From Oscheius tipulae (lineage: Eukaryota > Nematoda > Chromadorea > Rhabditida > Rhabditidae), in contig JASJZH010000004.1 in assembly GCA_037178975.1 (NCBI GenBank), positions 10,354,001 through 10,418,000 on the forward strand: a stretch of 64,000 bases of DNA, in the 5' to 3' direction. How positions within the stretch are numbered: position 1 is the first letter of the stretch; the number at the start of each line of letters is the position of its first letter. A model generated the notes under the pieces. The model ran no database searches and was not told where the DNA came from. It was given only the letters and a program-made list of their open reading frames with translations. Made by a program: the position numbers and the translations under genes. Shown here one piece after another: positions 1-9,528 of this stretch.

Positions 1-520
1 CTATCCCTCACTACCGAGTTACAGCGATTTGAAAATGAAAATTATGATTTTTTTTTTTTCGTTTGAATTTCCCGCCAAAATTAGAAAAGTGCGTTAATGA
101 CATTTTCGATGCGATGAGCAGGTATTTTTACGTACTTTTCGCTAATTTCGACTGAAACAAGCGGCGAGGGCAGCCCGAGGGTGCATGGTTCTGACGCCAT
201 AGAACATCCAAAAGTCTCCAATGGCAGCACATCCGCCTAACCCTAGTCAACAGACATATAAAATACCCCTGTAGTTTTGCAAAAACCAAACGACGACAAT
301 ATGGTATCAGTTGGAAGAATTTTTGGTTTCGTCCCTGTCATGCTCCTTTTCCCATTTTAACACCTGCTCCAACATTTACAGAGTATATCAGTCAACACAC
401 GACAAGACGATTTAAGGACGACAGAAGAGAACTGTTCCGTTTACGGTAATATAGTAGTTGTTTCTGTTTAGTGCTCGTTTTAAGCGAAACTCCGTCTGAA
501 ACTGAATATCGTCAAAATTG
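1..520. other. Left-edge non-coding stretch
   Basis: I see no convincing coding exon here. The first 60 bases include a T run of about 13. The stretch leads into the decayed Helitron that begins near 523 and may hold that element's 5' flank, but I could not identify an element end. Confidence 0.4.
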
Positions 521-522
521 CG

Positions 523-1830
523 ATGTTGAGACTCAGATTGGATCGTGAGAACCTTACCGAGGAGGAAAGAGAAGGAGAGATAATGCGCAATACAAGAGCT
601 TACCAGACTAGAAGAGCTCTTTCAGAAGAGGGGGCCTTAAAGAATCGCCATCGCCGGGAAGGAAGAAATAACCAGCGTAATCCAGTTCCGACGACCCAGC
701 GGCAATGATAAATGTCTATTCACCAAAGCATTATCAAGGAGCCATGGTAGAAAGTTGTACTACCTGTCAGACTTTATACTTCCTAAGTAAGATTAACTAT
801 TTTTCTTTCGTATCTTTTGAACTTACAGACGAGTTTCCTCGAGGCGCTAGAGGCACGTATACAGTCTGCTGTGCAAATGGAAAAATTACTCTTCCGAGTT
901 TGTTCGACGACCTTTCTACCGGGTTCAAAAATCTCTTGCATGGAGACGACGCTTCAGCCAAAAATCTAAAAGAAAACATTCATCCGCTCTATAGCTCTGT
1001 GTCCATGGCATCTATACAATGCAAAGTAAGTCTCGCAGTTTTGAAAACACTTTTGCAACTTCCAGATTGGCAATCCGCGTGGACGAGGTTCTCCAGTTTC
1101 CCGAGTACATGAAAGCATTCAACACAGAGTCGGATCTGCTCTACCTGCTCCAGGTCAAACTCTTTCATATGCTCAACTGTGGTTCATTGATGTCGATCAA
1201 GCCACCTATGAACGTCTATGAAACACATACAATACGACGATCAGTCCAGAGCTCTTGGGAATTGTCACTACACGTCTTGCAGCCATTAATCCCCTGGCCC
1301 AATCCTACAAGATGATGGGTGACGTTTATCACAACGAGAGGATCCAAGCTGAATCTGCAGGACAAGCTATTGCAGACATGAAAATGGTCTTCATAACGGA
1401 CAAGAACAAGGATCAGCGTCGCTACAACATGCCGACAACCAGTAATGAGGTTACCGCCATCTACGTAAACACTCCAGATGTCACTCCAAAGGAATGTGTT
1501 GTGCAACTAAGAGATGGTAGAACATCCGTTATAGATACGATCAATCCGGTAAGGTCTTTTCCTCTTCAAACATTCAATCTTCAGCTTATTGTCCTATCCT
1601 CTTTTGTTCCCCACTGGCCGAATGAGATGTCATTTTAATCAGCAGCGAGCAGAAGCCTATCAGGACTTACAACAGCACGTAGCCAATAACGGACAAGGAC
1701 TTGCTCTCGGGTTGTTCTGCCTGGAATCCACGTTGGGTCGCCACGATTATACTCCAGCAATTACCAGGTTCGTTAGTGCCCGAGTTCTCAATAAATTTTG
1801 CAAGCATTACTGTTTGTAAAAAGAAAGTTA
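523..1830 (+). pseudogene. Decayed Helitron rolling-circle transposase (N-terminal, helicase-like domain part)
   Basis: Successive exon-like blocks match the N-terminal part of Helitron Rep-helicase proteins. A basic leader at 523-708 is followed by a block with CCANGKITLPSL at 868-904. An intron with GTAAGT and TTCCAG (about 1024-1066) restores the frame into a block containing HRVGSALPAPGQTLSYAQLW. Further on come INPLAQSY, RRYNMPTTSNEV and RDG, then YPLLFPTG near 1590-1620 and RVVLPGIHVGSPRLYSSNYQ near 1708-1767. This order is that of family members. Breaks are clear: an in-frame TGA near 1219, then frame changes after about 1550 and again near 1700. Homology stops before the Rep catalytic and helicase domains. 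It is a truncated, inactive relic; the spliced layout shows it came from an intron-containing element. Confidence 0.85.
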
Positions 1831-2670
1831 CAAGATGAACTGGTCTCAATAATCAATCCTACAAAATTTCCAAAGAATTGCAGCTGTGAAGAGTAGGAAT
1901 GTTGGATGGCGCGCCGCCTCTACACAACAGCGAGTAATTCACGCTCGGAGCTGAGGACAAAGACCAGCAAAGGGCAAGCTGCTAGCAGTTCAACAGATTG
2001 GCCCTCGAATTGTACTAAACAAATCAAAGGCCATGAGAAACCGTCGAAAAAACGGTAAGGCGGGGTTTCGTCCTGGGCTCGGACAGATTTTATCATCTTT
2101 ATCAGTTCCATTGACGCGAAAGATAAGAGAAACAGCGGAAGAACTTACATTCTCAATAAGAAATTCTTCGGGAAATTATTGGAGAAAAAAGCGAAAGCGA
2201 GCCAATTGGAAGTACTTGCAACGACCATGTGGTAAGAAGCAACGCGGCAGGTGGCTTTTGGACAGAGGGCTTCTGGTGATTAATTATACAGGGACAAAGG
2301 TTACGGCGCCCTCCTCTCTTCTCCCCGTTTTTCAAGGGAATTTGGCATGGAGTAGCTTCTCTTGGCGAACTGAGTTTGTTTACAAAGTGGTAGGGGTCGG
2401 CGGCGGAAAGGAGATATCACAAGACACTCGAGCCTCCTTGCTACGTCCTCTACTCCATCCTTAGACGATGAAACAATAAAATCAGCTCTGTCACCAAGAC
2501 CACATACCTTCCCTCCATACATCTCTATCATCTTTGTCAGTCCTTCCTTGCCTCTGGAATGGAGAACCTATCTCTGCTAAGCACCTTCTTCCTGGTCCGT
2601 GCCAGGATTTTTTTAATGTTCCTGTTTTTGCTGCAGAAATACTTCCTGTGGATCTTTTTTAAGAACCTGG
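1831..2670. other. Region without recognisable gene
   Basis: There are several short open frames on both strands but none shows a family motif or consistent splice structure. It may contain further Helitron debris. A minus-strand acidic open stretch ending at a TAA at 2671-2673 (residues ITDKSQDKGSEED...AAEDE) could be a terminal exon, but I could not join it to the gene at 2815-4740. Confidence 0.35.
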
Positions 2671-2814
2671 TTATTCATCCTCAGCAGCCTCCTGGACATC
2701 TGCAGATGCAATGTCTTCTTCGCTGCCTTTGTCCTGGCTCTTGTCTGTGATCTTTATCTTTGCATATCTTGAGCATTTTACCATTGTGGTTTTCCTATCA
2801 CTGAACAGTGCGCA

Positions 2815-4740
2815 TTAGCGAGGGTTTTTTCCGAAAAGTTTTTCAATACAGCCCTGAAAATAATTAGAAGCATGTGCTGAAGAGACTACACACCTGATAT
2901 TTTTCGAAAATGGCCTCAGGGTTACTGGTAACGTAGTGCAAATAATAATTACTTCTCCGGCTATTTCCATTTTTCCTTTTCTCTTTATTTTTTTCTATCA
3001 AACAGAAAGAGAAGAAAATCATCAGCTCTTCGGATTCTTCCTGAAACAGCGTAGTCTTGGCGTTAGCAGAAAATGTAACCAGATTCTTCAAGACGCCTTC
3101 CAGAAGTAATCAGGTCGCCGACGGGTAGAGTATCCAAGTCATTCCGAAAGAGTTCTTTCAGTTCCTCTTCCTGCATGTTTTTCAAATCATTACGAGCCAG
3201 AAGTTGCGATAAAGACGGTGGCATCTCTTGCAATACAGACGGTGACAGAAAGCTTGCAGGTATTGCGCTTAAGACTCCTCCCATTATTTGCCGGATGATA
3301 TCACTAGGATAGCGAAGAATTTTTGTCAGCGACTTCTCGACAGACGATATATGTACTGCCTGTAATTCTTCAATCCAGGATTTGATTATGTTCTCGAGGC
3401 CAGCGGTGGTCCGTCGTCCATGTTGGCGAGCATCTAAAAAATGCTCGCTTAACTCAATTTGAGGTTTTTTTAATGTTTAAAAAATACAGCTTTAGTTTAA
3501 AGAAAAAACTCACGTGACGATATTGCTTTTCATAATCGATGTTTTTCATCTGAAATTAGAATACATATTATGGCCACACACATTTGGACAGCTTCTGTTA
3601 GAGAATTCAAAAACCCATCGTCATTCACCAAAGTTTCCACTTGATCGGGAGGAAACAGTTTGCATTTGCTTCTGAAACTCACATCGCGTTTTAAGAGTTT
3701 ATATTGTTCCCATGAGTAGCAGTAATCCTCTGTGAGCTGCTTGATGAGCTTGAAAATGGCATGCTTGTCAGCAAGATCCATTTCAATATCGTCCATGACA
3801 CCTTTTTGGGGTTCATTTAAGCGAAGCGGCTTCCAGCGTGCATATTCTGGCAACACTTCGAGCTTGACCATAACCGCAACGACGTAGGATTCCACGAAAT
3901 CACGGACATTGAACTTCTTGTCTTCCTCGAGAAATCGTAAATGATCCTCGCAGTTGTTATGAGCTGCACGCAATAACATTTTATCAGCGTTTTGAATTTT
4001 TCTAGAACTTCTGTTGCTTTGGTTCCACACACAACCAGCCCAAGGGCTTCCTAAGACGAGTAAGTAAAGTTGAAACATATCACAAATTACCGATTCCCAG
4101 ATTGCTCTTTCGGGCTGCCATATAAATTGTTTACTTTCCGCAATCTGCCTGTAATTAACGATTATTAAACCCATCATAAATCGAACTTACCGATTACTTC
4201 TTTTTGCATCATAGTTTTCTCAGTCGCATTCACATCTTTTTTCCCAAGCATGTCTCTTTGTTCCGTAAAAACCTCCTCAATAAGTGTTGTAAACTCTCCA
4301 GTTTTTAATAACTCACTGTGCTGAAAATCTTTGTTAAAAGCATATTCCGTACATATTCTACCTCTTTTGCTCTTTCGTAAGCACCAATGATACATTCGTA
4401 GAAGTCCTTCATAGTTCCCAGTACTTGCTTCTCAATTTCAATTAGCCCATATAGTACGCAATAGAGCGTTACTGGTAGCATCCAGAAATTTTCGTCATCC
4501 TTATGATGATTTGCGTAGTGAACTCGCATGAGATTCACAATCAATAAAGCATCATCGTCATCCATACTGCGTAACACAGGTAACAAAAATAGCAGACAAA
4601 GATTGTTCATGACAGCCGTCTCTAAGAGAGGAAACATCCAATCAAGGGAAAACATACAATACTCCATTTGCAATCCAGGATCGTGACCAGAGTCCGTTCT
4701 AGTGAGATCCCGAAATTCAGTTGTGCCTTTTTGAACATCT
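2815..4740 (-). CDS. Unrecognised multi-exon protein (5' end uncertain)
   Basis: Read on the minus strand, open blocks joined by plausible short introns run from about 4740 to a TAA at 2815-2817. The first block (4673-4305) is rich in hydrophobic and acidic residues (RSMDDDDALLIVNLMRVHYA). The second (4177-3530) contains NNCEDHLRFLEEDKKFNVRD. A third (about 3430-3070) reads ENIIKSWIEELQAVHISSVE, then LARNDLKNMQEEELKELFRN and TSGRRLEESG. The last exons end EAIFEKYQ | GCIEKLFGKNPR-stop, using donor GTGTGT and acceptor TTTCAG. It appears to be a soluble, mostly helical protein of at least 450 residues. I do not recognise the family; large helical scaffold or tethering proteins look similar. The true start may lie further upstream, toward 4800. 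Confidence 0.5.
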
Positions 4741-4749
4741 GTAATGAAA

Positions 4750-5080
4750 CTGCTACAAATTAACAGTAAAAACCAAAAACTCTCATCTCTCCCTTTCTCC
4801 TAACTTTTTGGGTACAAGCTCTAACTTTTCGAAAATTTCATGTTCTACAAAGTTGTAATGCTCGATCCGCTCAACAACTTTGCAGAACGAGTTGGCACGA
4901 AAGACAAGTGGTATTCTCCGTTGGAAATATACTATATCTTGTTCCTATTTGCGTGCCTCCTGTCACAAATCAGAAAGGAATTTACGGACACGGGGTTTGT
5001 GACACCCTTGAAACATGGAATGGGAAATTTTATTGGTTAGTAATTGGCAGAATCACAATATCCCTCTTGTATCTCTGTGC
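4750..5080. other. Intergenic stretch, no supported gene
   Basis: A plus-strand open frame at 4840-5040 encodes a hydrophobic peptide but lacks splice context or a family match. The stretch lies between the end of the unrecognised minus gene and the stop of the GPCR-tail copy. Confidence 0.3.
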
Positions 5081-5082
5081 CT

Positions 5083-5680
5083 CTACTGAACCGTAGCAGT
5101 CAGAGCCACAGCCGAGATCCTGCGATTATGCAACTGTCCTGGACGGACATTGGCTATTCGATCAGACAGTTTCTGAAGACCCATGGCAGTTTGGATTTCC
5201 TTGTTTGTGAAGAGAAGAAAGATGACTGGGAGGGTAGCAGCACCCATGTCGACCTGAAATTAAGTAAAATTACAGAACCTTCTTACAATAGTTACTATCC
5301 TTTTGGCGTAGAACGCGCCAGTGGGTGTCATTTCCCAATTGTCTTCGACAAGCTTTAAAATCCTGCCCATCAGCCTGGCGCCTTCAGAATCTGCACTCTG
5401 CCTATATCTCTTCTCACTTCTCACAGTCAGCAGATCGCCCACATAAACAGTGTGAGTTGGACACATAGTAATATTAGTTGTTTTTATACGGGTATACTTG
5501 ATAGGAAGTGGCCGAGAGTGGTAAATGAAGTGGTAGTTGGAGATCACAAAGTCATGGAGACGATCGCTTCCCGACTGGAAACTCCTCCACATCGACAGTT
5601 CCGGATCCACTAGCTTTATAGTGTGGGTCCTTGAGGTCAAAATTCACAGCTACATATGAAGAAGTGAGGCCTACAATCTG
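5083..5680 (-). pseudogene. Partial paralogue of the GPCR at 54.4-55.8 kb (TM7 and C-terminal tail)
   Basis: The minus strand at 5255-5083 encodes a final exon (VDMGAATLPVIFLLFTNKEI ... NVRPGQLHNRRISAV ... TVQ-stop) that closely matches the last exon of the complete receptor at 54443-55764. The preceding block ends TGAFYAKRIVTI and joins it in frame across a short intron, as in the full gene (TDAFYVKRLITM). Upstream of that (5640-5300) the open frame no longer resembles the receptor, so TM1-TM6 are missing or replaced. This is either a truncated duplicate or a tail captured by other exons. The C-terminal exon itself has no break. Confidence 0.6.
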
Positions 5681-6254
5681 CAAAACTTTGAATAAACAAC
5701 GGTGAATAAGAGCAAAATTGAGAAGAGAGTGCTGGTAGGATAACGTGGCAAAACCACCACGAGAGACGTTTGGTTATGGTAGACACTGCCCCGGGTCCTG
5801 AGGGGGGGCTGACAACCGCGAAGTTTAAAATTAGAGACAGAGAGACCGACATCACACCCCCGGCAGGAAACAACTTTCAATAAACCAGTATAGGATGAAA
5901 ATAGAAACTGTTAAAAACTCCTGATCTGGCTAGAATGAGACCTATGTCTGACCCGGTATTTACATCACACCCCGACTGGAACAGTCGAGACGGTACATGT
6001 ACCAGCCACCCGTCGAGTCGACTTGCTCAACAGTACAGATTCAGAGCAAAAGATGTCAAAACATCTCCCAACAGGAAGCTCTGTGCCAGAACCATTCATC
6101 GGTTTAGAACTAGGAAGCAGAGTCTACCCTCTTATGCAAAACTGTACAAGTTACAGACTTCGGTACCGAAGCGATCCGCTCGCTGAGGGCAAACTCTGTC
6201 ACTGTTCCTTCCTCTAAGCTTGAATAATCAGTAGTTCTGAACTCTCCGTTCCAG

Positions 6255-6262
6255 TATAAAAG
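6255..6262 (+). promoter_or_regulatory. TATA-like box of the cysteine-rich gene
   Basis: GTATAAAAGG lies about 40 bases upstream of the ATG at 6295. The same element is present in the inverted copy. The third copy, near 20.5 kb, has diverged in this region and shows no clear TATA. Confidence 0.5.
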
Positions 6263-6294
6263 GGTCTCTAACTCAGTAATCACAACTACCGACT

Positions 6295-6795
6295 ATGAAG
6301 TTCCTTCTCCTCTGCTCCCTTCTCGGATTCGCCACCTCCCAAACTACTCCGGACCCCGAGACCGCCTGTGGACCCGCCATTCCTAGCTGCTGGTACGGTA
6401 CTTACGAGTTCGACTTTCAATGTTATCCCGAACCCGGCAAAACCTGCTTTGAGCTTGCTCCTGAAGGGGTATGATCAATCATTTAGGTTCTATAGCCTTT
6501 CCTTCAGTATTGCGCTCTCTGTGGTGATGACGGCAGCTGCACTCCATCCTCTCATTGCGTCTATTTCTCTACCGGACCAGCCCTTTGCTATCCCAACACC
6601 TTGGGAGGATCCTGCTTCACTCTCGAGACTCCTGCCCCGGAAACGGTAGGAACTTGTTTCTGAGTATGAAAACCTTATCAACCATAGCCCCAGTGCGGTC
6701 CCTGCGATGGTGATGCTCTGCCTTGTCCACCTGGTTCCTACTGCTTCGAAGGAACTTGCTATGCTACCTATCCCGAACAAGGATGCCCCATGTAA
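6295..6795 (+). CDS. Small secreted cysteine-rich protein (intact copy 1)
   Basis: Three exons encode a protein of about 130 residues. A signal peptide MKFLLLCSLLGFATSQ is followed by TTPDPETACGPAIPSCW. Introns at about 6470-6520 and 6646-6690 have GT..CAG ends and keep the frame. The mature part is rich in paired cysteines with spacings like CALCGDDGSC, GGSCFTLETPAPET and CGPCDGDALPCPPGSYC, ending YPEQGCPM-stop. The pattern resembles small extracellular disulphide-rich domains, but I cannot assign a named family. It is the only one of three copies in the window whose reading frame is unbroken. The 350 bp upstream are also duplicated with it, so the regulatory region travelled with the gene. 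The function is unknown; a secreted structural or defence-type peptide is one possibility. Confidence 0.75.
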
Positions 6796-6869
6796 GGCCA
6801 AAAGAAGCTTCGACTAGTGAGTAGACTCGAAAATGAGAATGAACGACTTTCTCTGTCTCTTTGTCTCAC

Positions 6870-7496
6870 CATAGATCTTCTAGCACTCGGAGTCCTTTTG
6901 GGAGTAGTCTCCAAAATTGTCGAGGTGTCTGTCTTTCCAATCGACTTGTTATGATCGTCAGTATTCTCCAGTGCAGGGAAGACCTTAGTAGGCTTCGAAG
7001 CCAGTTCTGAAAACTGACAAGTTGATCGAAGAACAAGTGAAACCCTTACCATTTCTTGTTGGAGTAACCGGGACAAATCTTGGGTTTTTGACTGTTCTGG
7101 TAGATGTGTAACCAAAGGAGACACTAGCTGGAGAGACGAGCTCTGTTGCGAACTGGACGGACTGTCTTTTCTAGAAAGGATCAGTTGACCTAGATGGTAT
7201 GGGGAGGCTTTGGCCCTGTCTCTCTTTGACTCACATTAAAGTTGCTCTTCCTTCCTCCAGAAGCCAGTATTGAGAGCTTGGGAGCGTTGACAACTGATGC
7301 CACTTCCTCTGACAGATTCTTTGAGCCAACCTTCTCTCGGAACAGAGTCGGTCTCTGACTCAGGGCCTTGTCCAGAGCACTGCTCAGACTCTCAGTAGGC
7401 TTGGTTGGTCTCTGATTCTTCACAGGCTTGTCAAGAGCTCTGTCCTTCATTGCGAAGGTGTCCTCATCTTTGTGGACAGTGTAAGTTCCAGCACTC
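6870..7496 (-). pseudogene. Orphan copies of exons 5-7 of the kinetochore-like gene
   Basis: In the left arm, minus-strand segments 7496-7235, 7170-7050 and 7006-6870 are copies of exons 5, 6 and 7 of the gene at 9529-14433, with the same splice sites. Exons 1-4 and 8-11 are absent, so this cannot make the full protein. Because the frames and splice sites are intact, they could be spliced onto upstream minus-strand exons at 7.6-8.6 kb. Confidence 0.8.
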
Positions 7497-7599
7497 CTGT
7501 GAGAGAACAATGGAAAAAAAACAGGAATGATCTAACGTTTCTTTTTTCTTTTCTTTCTTCTTCTGAAAGACACAGAGAGACAAGAAGATAGAGAGACAG

Positions 7600-8596
7600 T
7601 GAGACAGAGAGAGGACAGAGAGAATAATAAAGTTTGTCTCGACAAAAGAGCTCATGGGTATTTGTGGCTATGAGAAAAGGTGTCTCAGAACCGCTGTTAG
7701 GGTCAATCTGGTACATCATCTCATTCAAGAGAAGCCTAAGTTGTACAATACTATTTTCAGCCAATCTAATCGACTGGTAAATCACAGGAAAAGTTTCCAA
7801 AAGTACTGAGATCGAGGGCTACGTAGACCCAATAGTGTATTGCAGAGATGTTCAGCTGTTGTCCGTGCCGAAGTAGTCACCATACCATTCCTGGGAAAAG
7901 TACTGTCACTGTTTTTTTATCTCTACCTGAATGGCGTGAAGCAATATGTCGAGCGATGATATGATTTGACCAATATCGATTGATTGTACAAGTTGTGCAG
8001 ACCTTATTCTCTCTGCCACAAGTTCGCAGGACGGTGCTTGAAGCTCGATTGCTCTGTATGCTGAAACGTGTTTGAAACCATGAAGCTTAAAAAAGACGAA
8101 CTTTAACTGGTCAGGTAATCGTAGTGCCAAGACTTTAGAGAGAAGTCCGTTTGCAGAAAACCTCCGTTTTCGCAGATCCAGATCGCTCAGGCGGGAAAGG
8201 AGGTCTTTTTAATGCCGGGCTGTAGAAGGACTTGGACATCTTGAAAACTATTCGGAATTGGTTTCAAAAATGTTTGTGACAAACCACTTTGACTGCAGTC
8301 AACTTGTGCTCGTGTCTGATTCGCCGCAGTGCTAAAGCGACCGATTTGAGCAGGGATGATGTGTGTACTTCCGACCAGATCTTGTTGCTTGGAGATGAGG
8401 GTAGATTCAAACTTCTCTTCCATAAATATAGAAGTTCACCTGTTGCAAAAAACTGGCTAGAAACGACGTCATCTTTTCGAAATAAAACCTTCTTCTCGGT
8501 ACAAATGAAGTACTCTCCTCTTTTTTGTAGAAGGCCTTCCTTACGGCCAAATAGCAGCAGTGTGTCTGAGAGGATTAGGATGAGACAGAGACGCAC
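7600..8596 (-). CDS. Unrecognised minus-strand gene upstream of the orphan exons
   Basis: Minus-strand open blocks with GT/AG-type edges run 8596-8187 (start MRLCLILILSDTLLLFGRKE, a possible signal peptide), 8130-7906 (MALRLPDQLKFVFFKLHGF ... SIDIGQIISSLDILLHAIQ, ending at a CAG|GTAGAG donor) and 7800-7600 (ETFPVIYQSIRLAENSIVQL, LLNEMMYQIDPNSGSETPFL). The middle block is amphipathic and helical. No family is recognised. The last block runs into a GACAGAGA-rich intron that ends next to the orphan kinetochore exons, so a chimeric transcript is possible. Exon joins were not fully resolved. Confidence 0.35.
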
Positions 8597-8599
8597 GTA

Positions 8600-9480
8600 A
8601 GAAGGAAAACATAATCAAAACTAGCTAATCTCTGACTTTAGCTGATCTGGGATGGTTTCAAAGAAGGAGAAAGTTGGTACCTTGATGTTTTCCGGCTTCT
8701 GTAAGATAACTTTTACAATATTAAATGGAATGAACAAATTAAGATCTTGAATAGAAGCCGTCTTCCTATATACTATCGCTGTTCGGTTCTGGCTCTCTAT
8801 CTTCGACCGTATCTGTCAGAGACATCGAAACTTATTTTGTAGGAAACTTGTAGAGAAAGCACTACAATTTGTCTCATCAAAGATGGTAAACTCCAACAAT
8901 ATAAAAACTCTAACAATAAAAACAAGCAGGGCAATGTGGAAAAAGATGAGAAAAGCGAAGCGGCCGCATGTTCAAATCACGTATTTGCTTGTTTACCTTA
9001 ATCTAAAATAAGGACAACACGCTGTTTCGGTTTCAATCCCATGACTTTTATCGACTTTTTGTAAATTCTACAACCTGAAGAACTTCATTAACACTTTCAG
9101 CTTTTATTTCCACACAATGACTGCATGATTTTCGACGTATTGTACAGGTCAAATCAGATTTACTACTCTACTCTTAAATTTTTCTTCTATGACAAGTTGG
9201 TCTACCGCCCTTTCGGCGGGGGTAGACTAACTTGTCATAAAAACAAATGAGAAAGAGCAGAACGTGTCTACTTTTTTGACTCTTATCTTGGGTCCCGCCA
9301 CGAAGCAGCGACCCTAGCCGCGAGTCGAGAGAATTCAAATGTGACGCTCTATGAAATCTTTTAAAAACGACCGTTTCTCACCCATACTGTCTAATGTCTC
9401 GTTTTTACTTTAAACGTCATACTATGTAAATTTGACTCACTTCCGTCCAAAAATAATTTATCGGTTAAAAAAGCGTTATT
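8600..9480. other. Spacer with no supported gene
   Basis: AT-rich DNA in the central spacer between the inverted arms. Apart from the stem-loop at 9189-9238 I see no exons or RNA genes. Confidence 0.4.
9189..9238. repeat. Long perfect-type stem-loop
   Basis: ATGACAAGTTGGTCTAC on the left pairs with GTAGACTAACTTGTCAT on the right. The stem then continues through GCC/GGC pairs to a short loop around TTTC. It lies near, but not at, the symmetry centre (9331) of the large inverted duplication. Confidence 0.8.
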
Positions 9481-9528
9481 GGTATGCTTCTGAAGCTCTT
9501 CTTCATTTTTTTATTAAATTTCTATTCA

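Larger units (their letters stand above)
5860..7540 (+). repeat. Left arm of a 1.68-kb inverted duplication
   Basis: This arm is the reverse complement of 11122-12801. Open frames in the two arms translate identically, and paired positions add to a constant 18662 (18661 outside one 1-nt difference near 6590). The outer edge is CCGGCAGGAAAC and the inner edge is AACGTTT. The arm contains one intact cysteine-rich gene and reversed copies of exons 5-7 of the kinetochore-like gene. Near-identity indicates a very recent event, gene conversion, or an assembly artefact. Confidence 0.93.

Noticed and set aside
6768-7124. Minus-strand open frame in the left arm as its own gene
   Set aside because: It is a copy of exons of the kinetochore-like gene read through an intron; the coding parts are only the exon copies.
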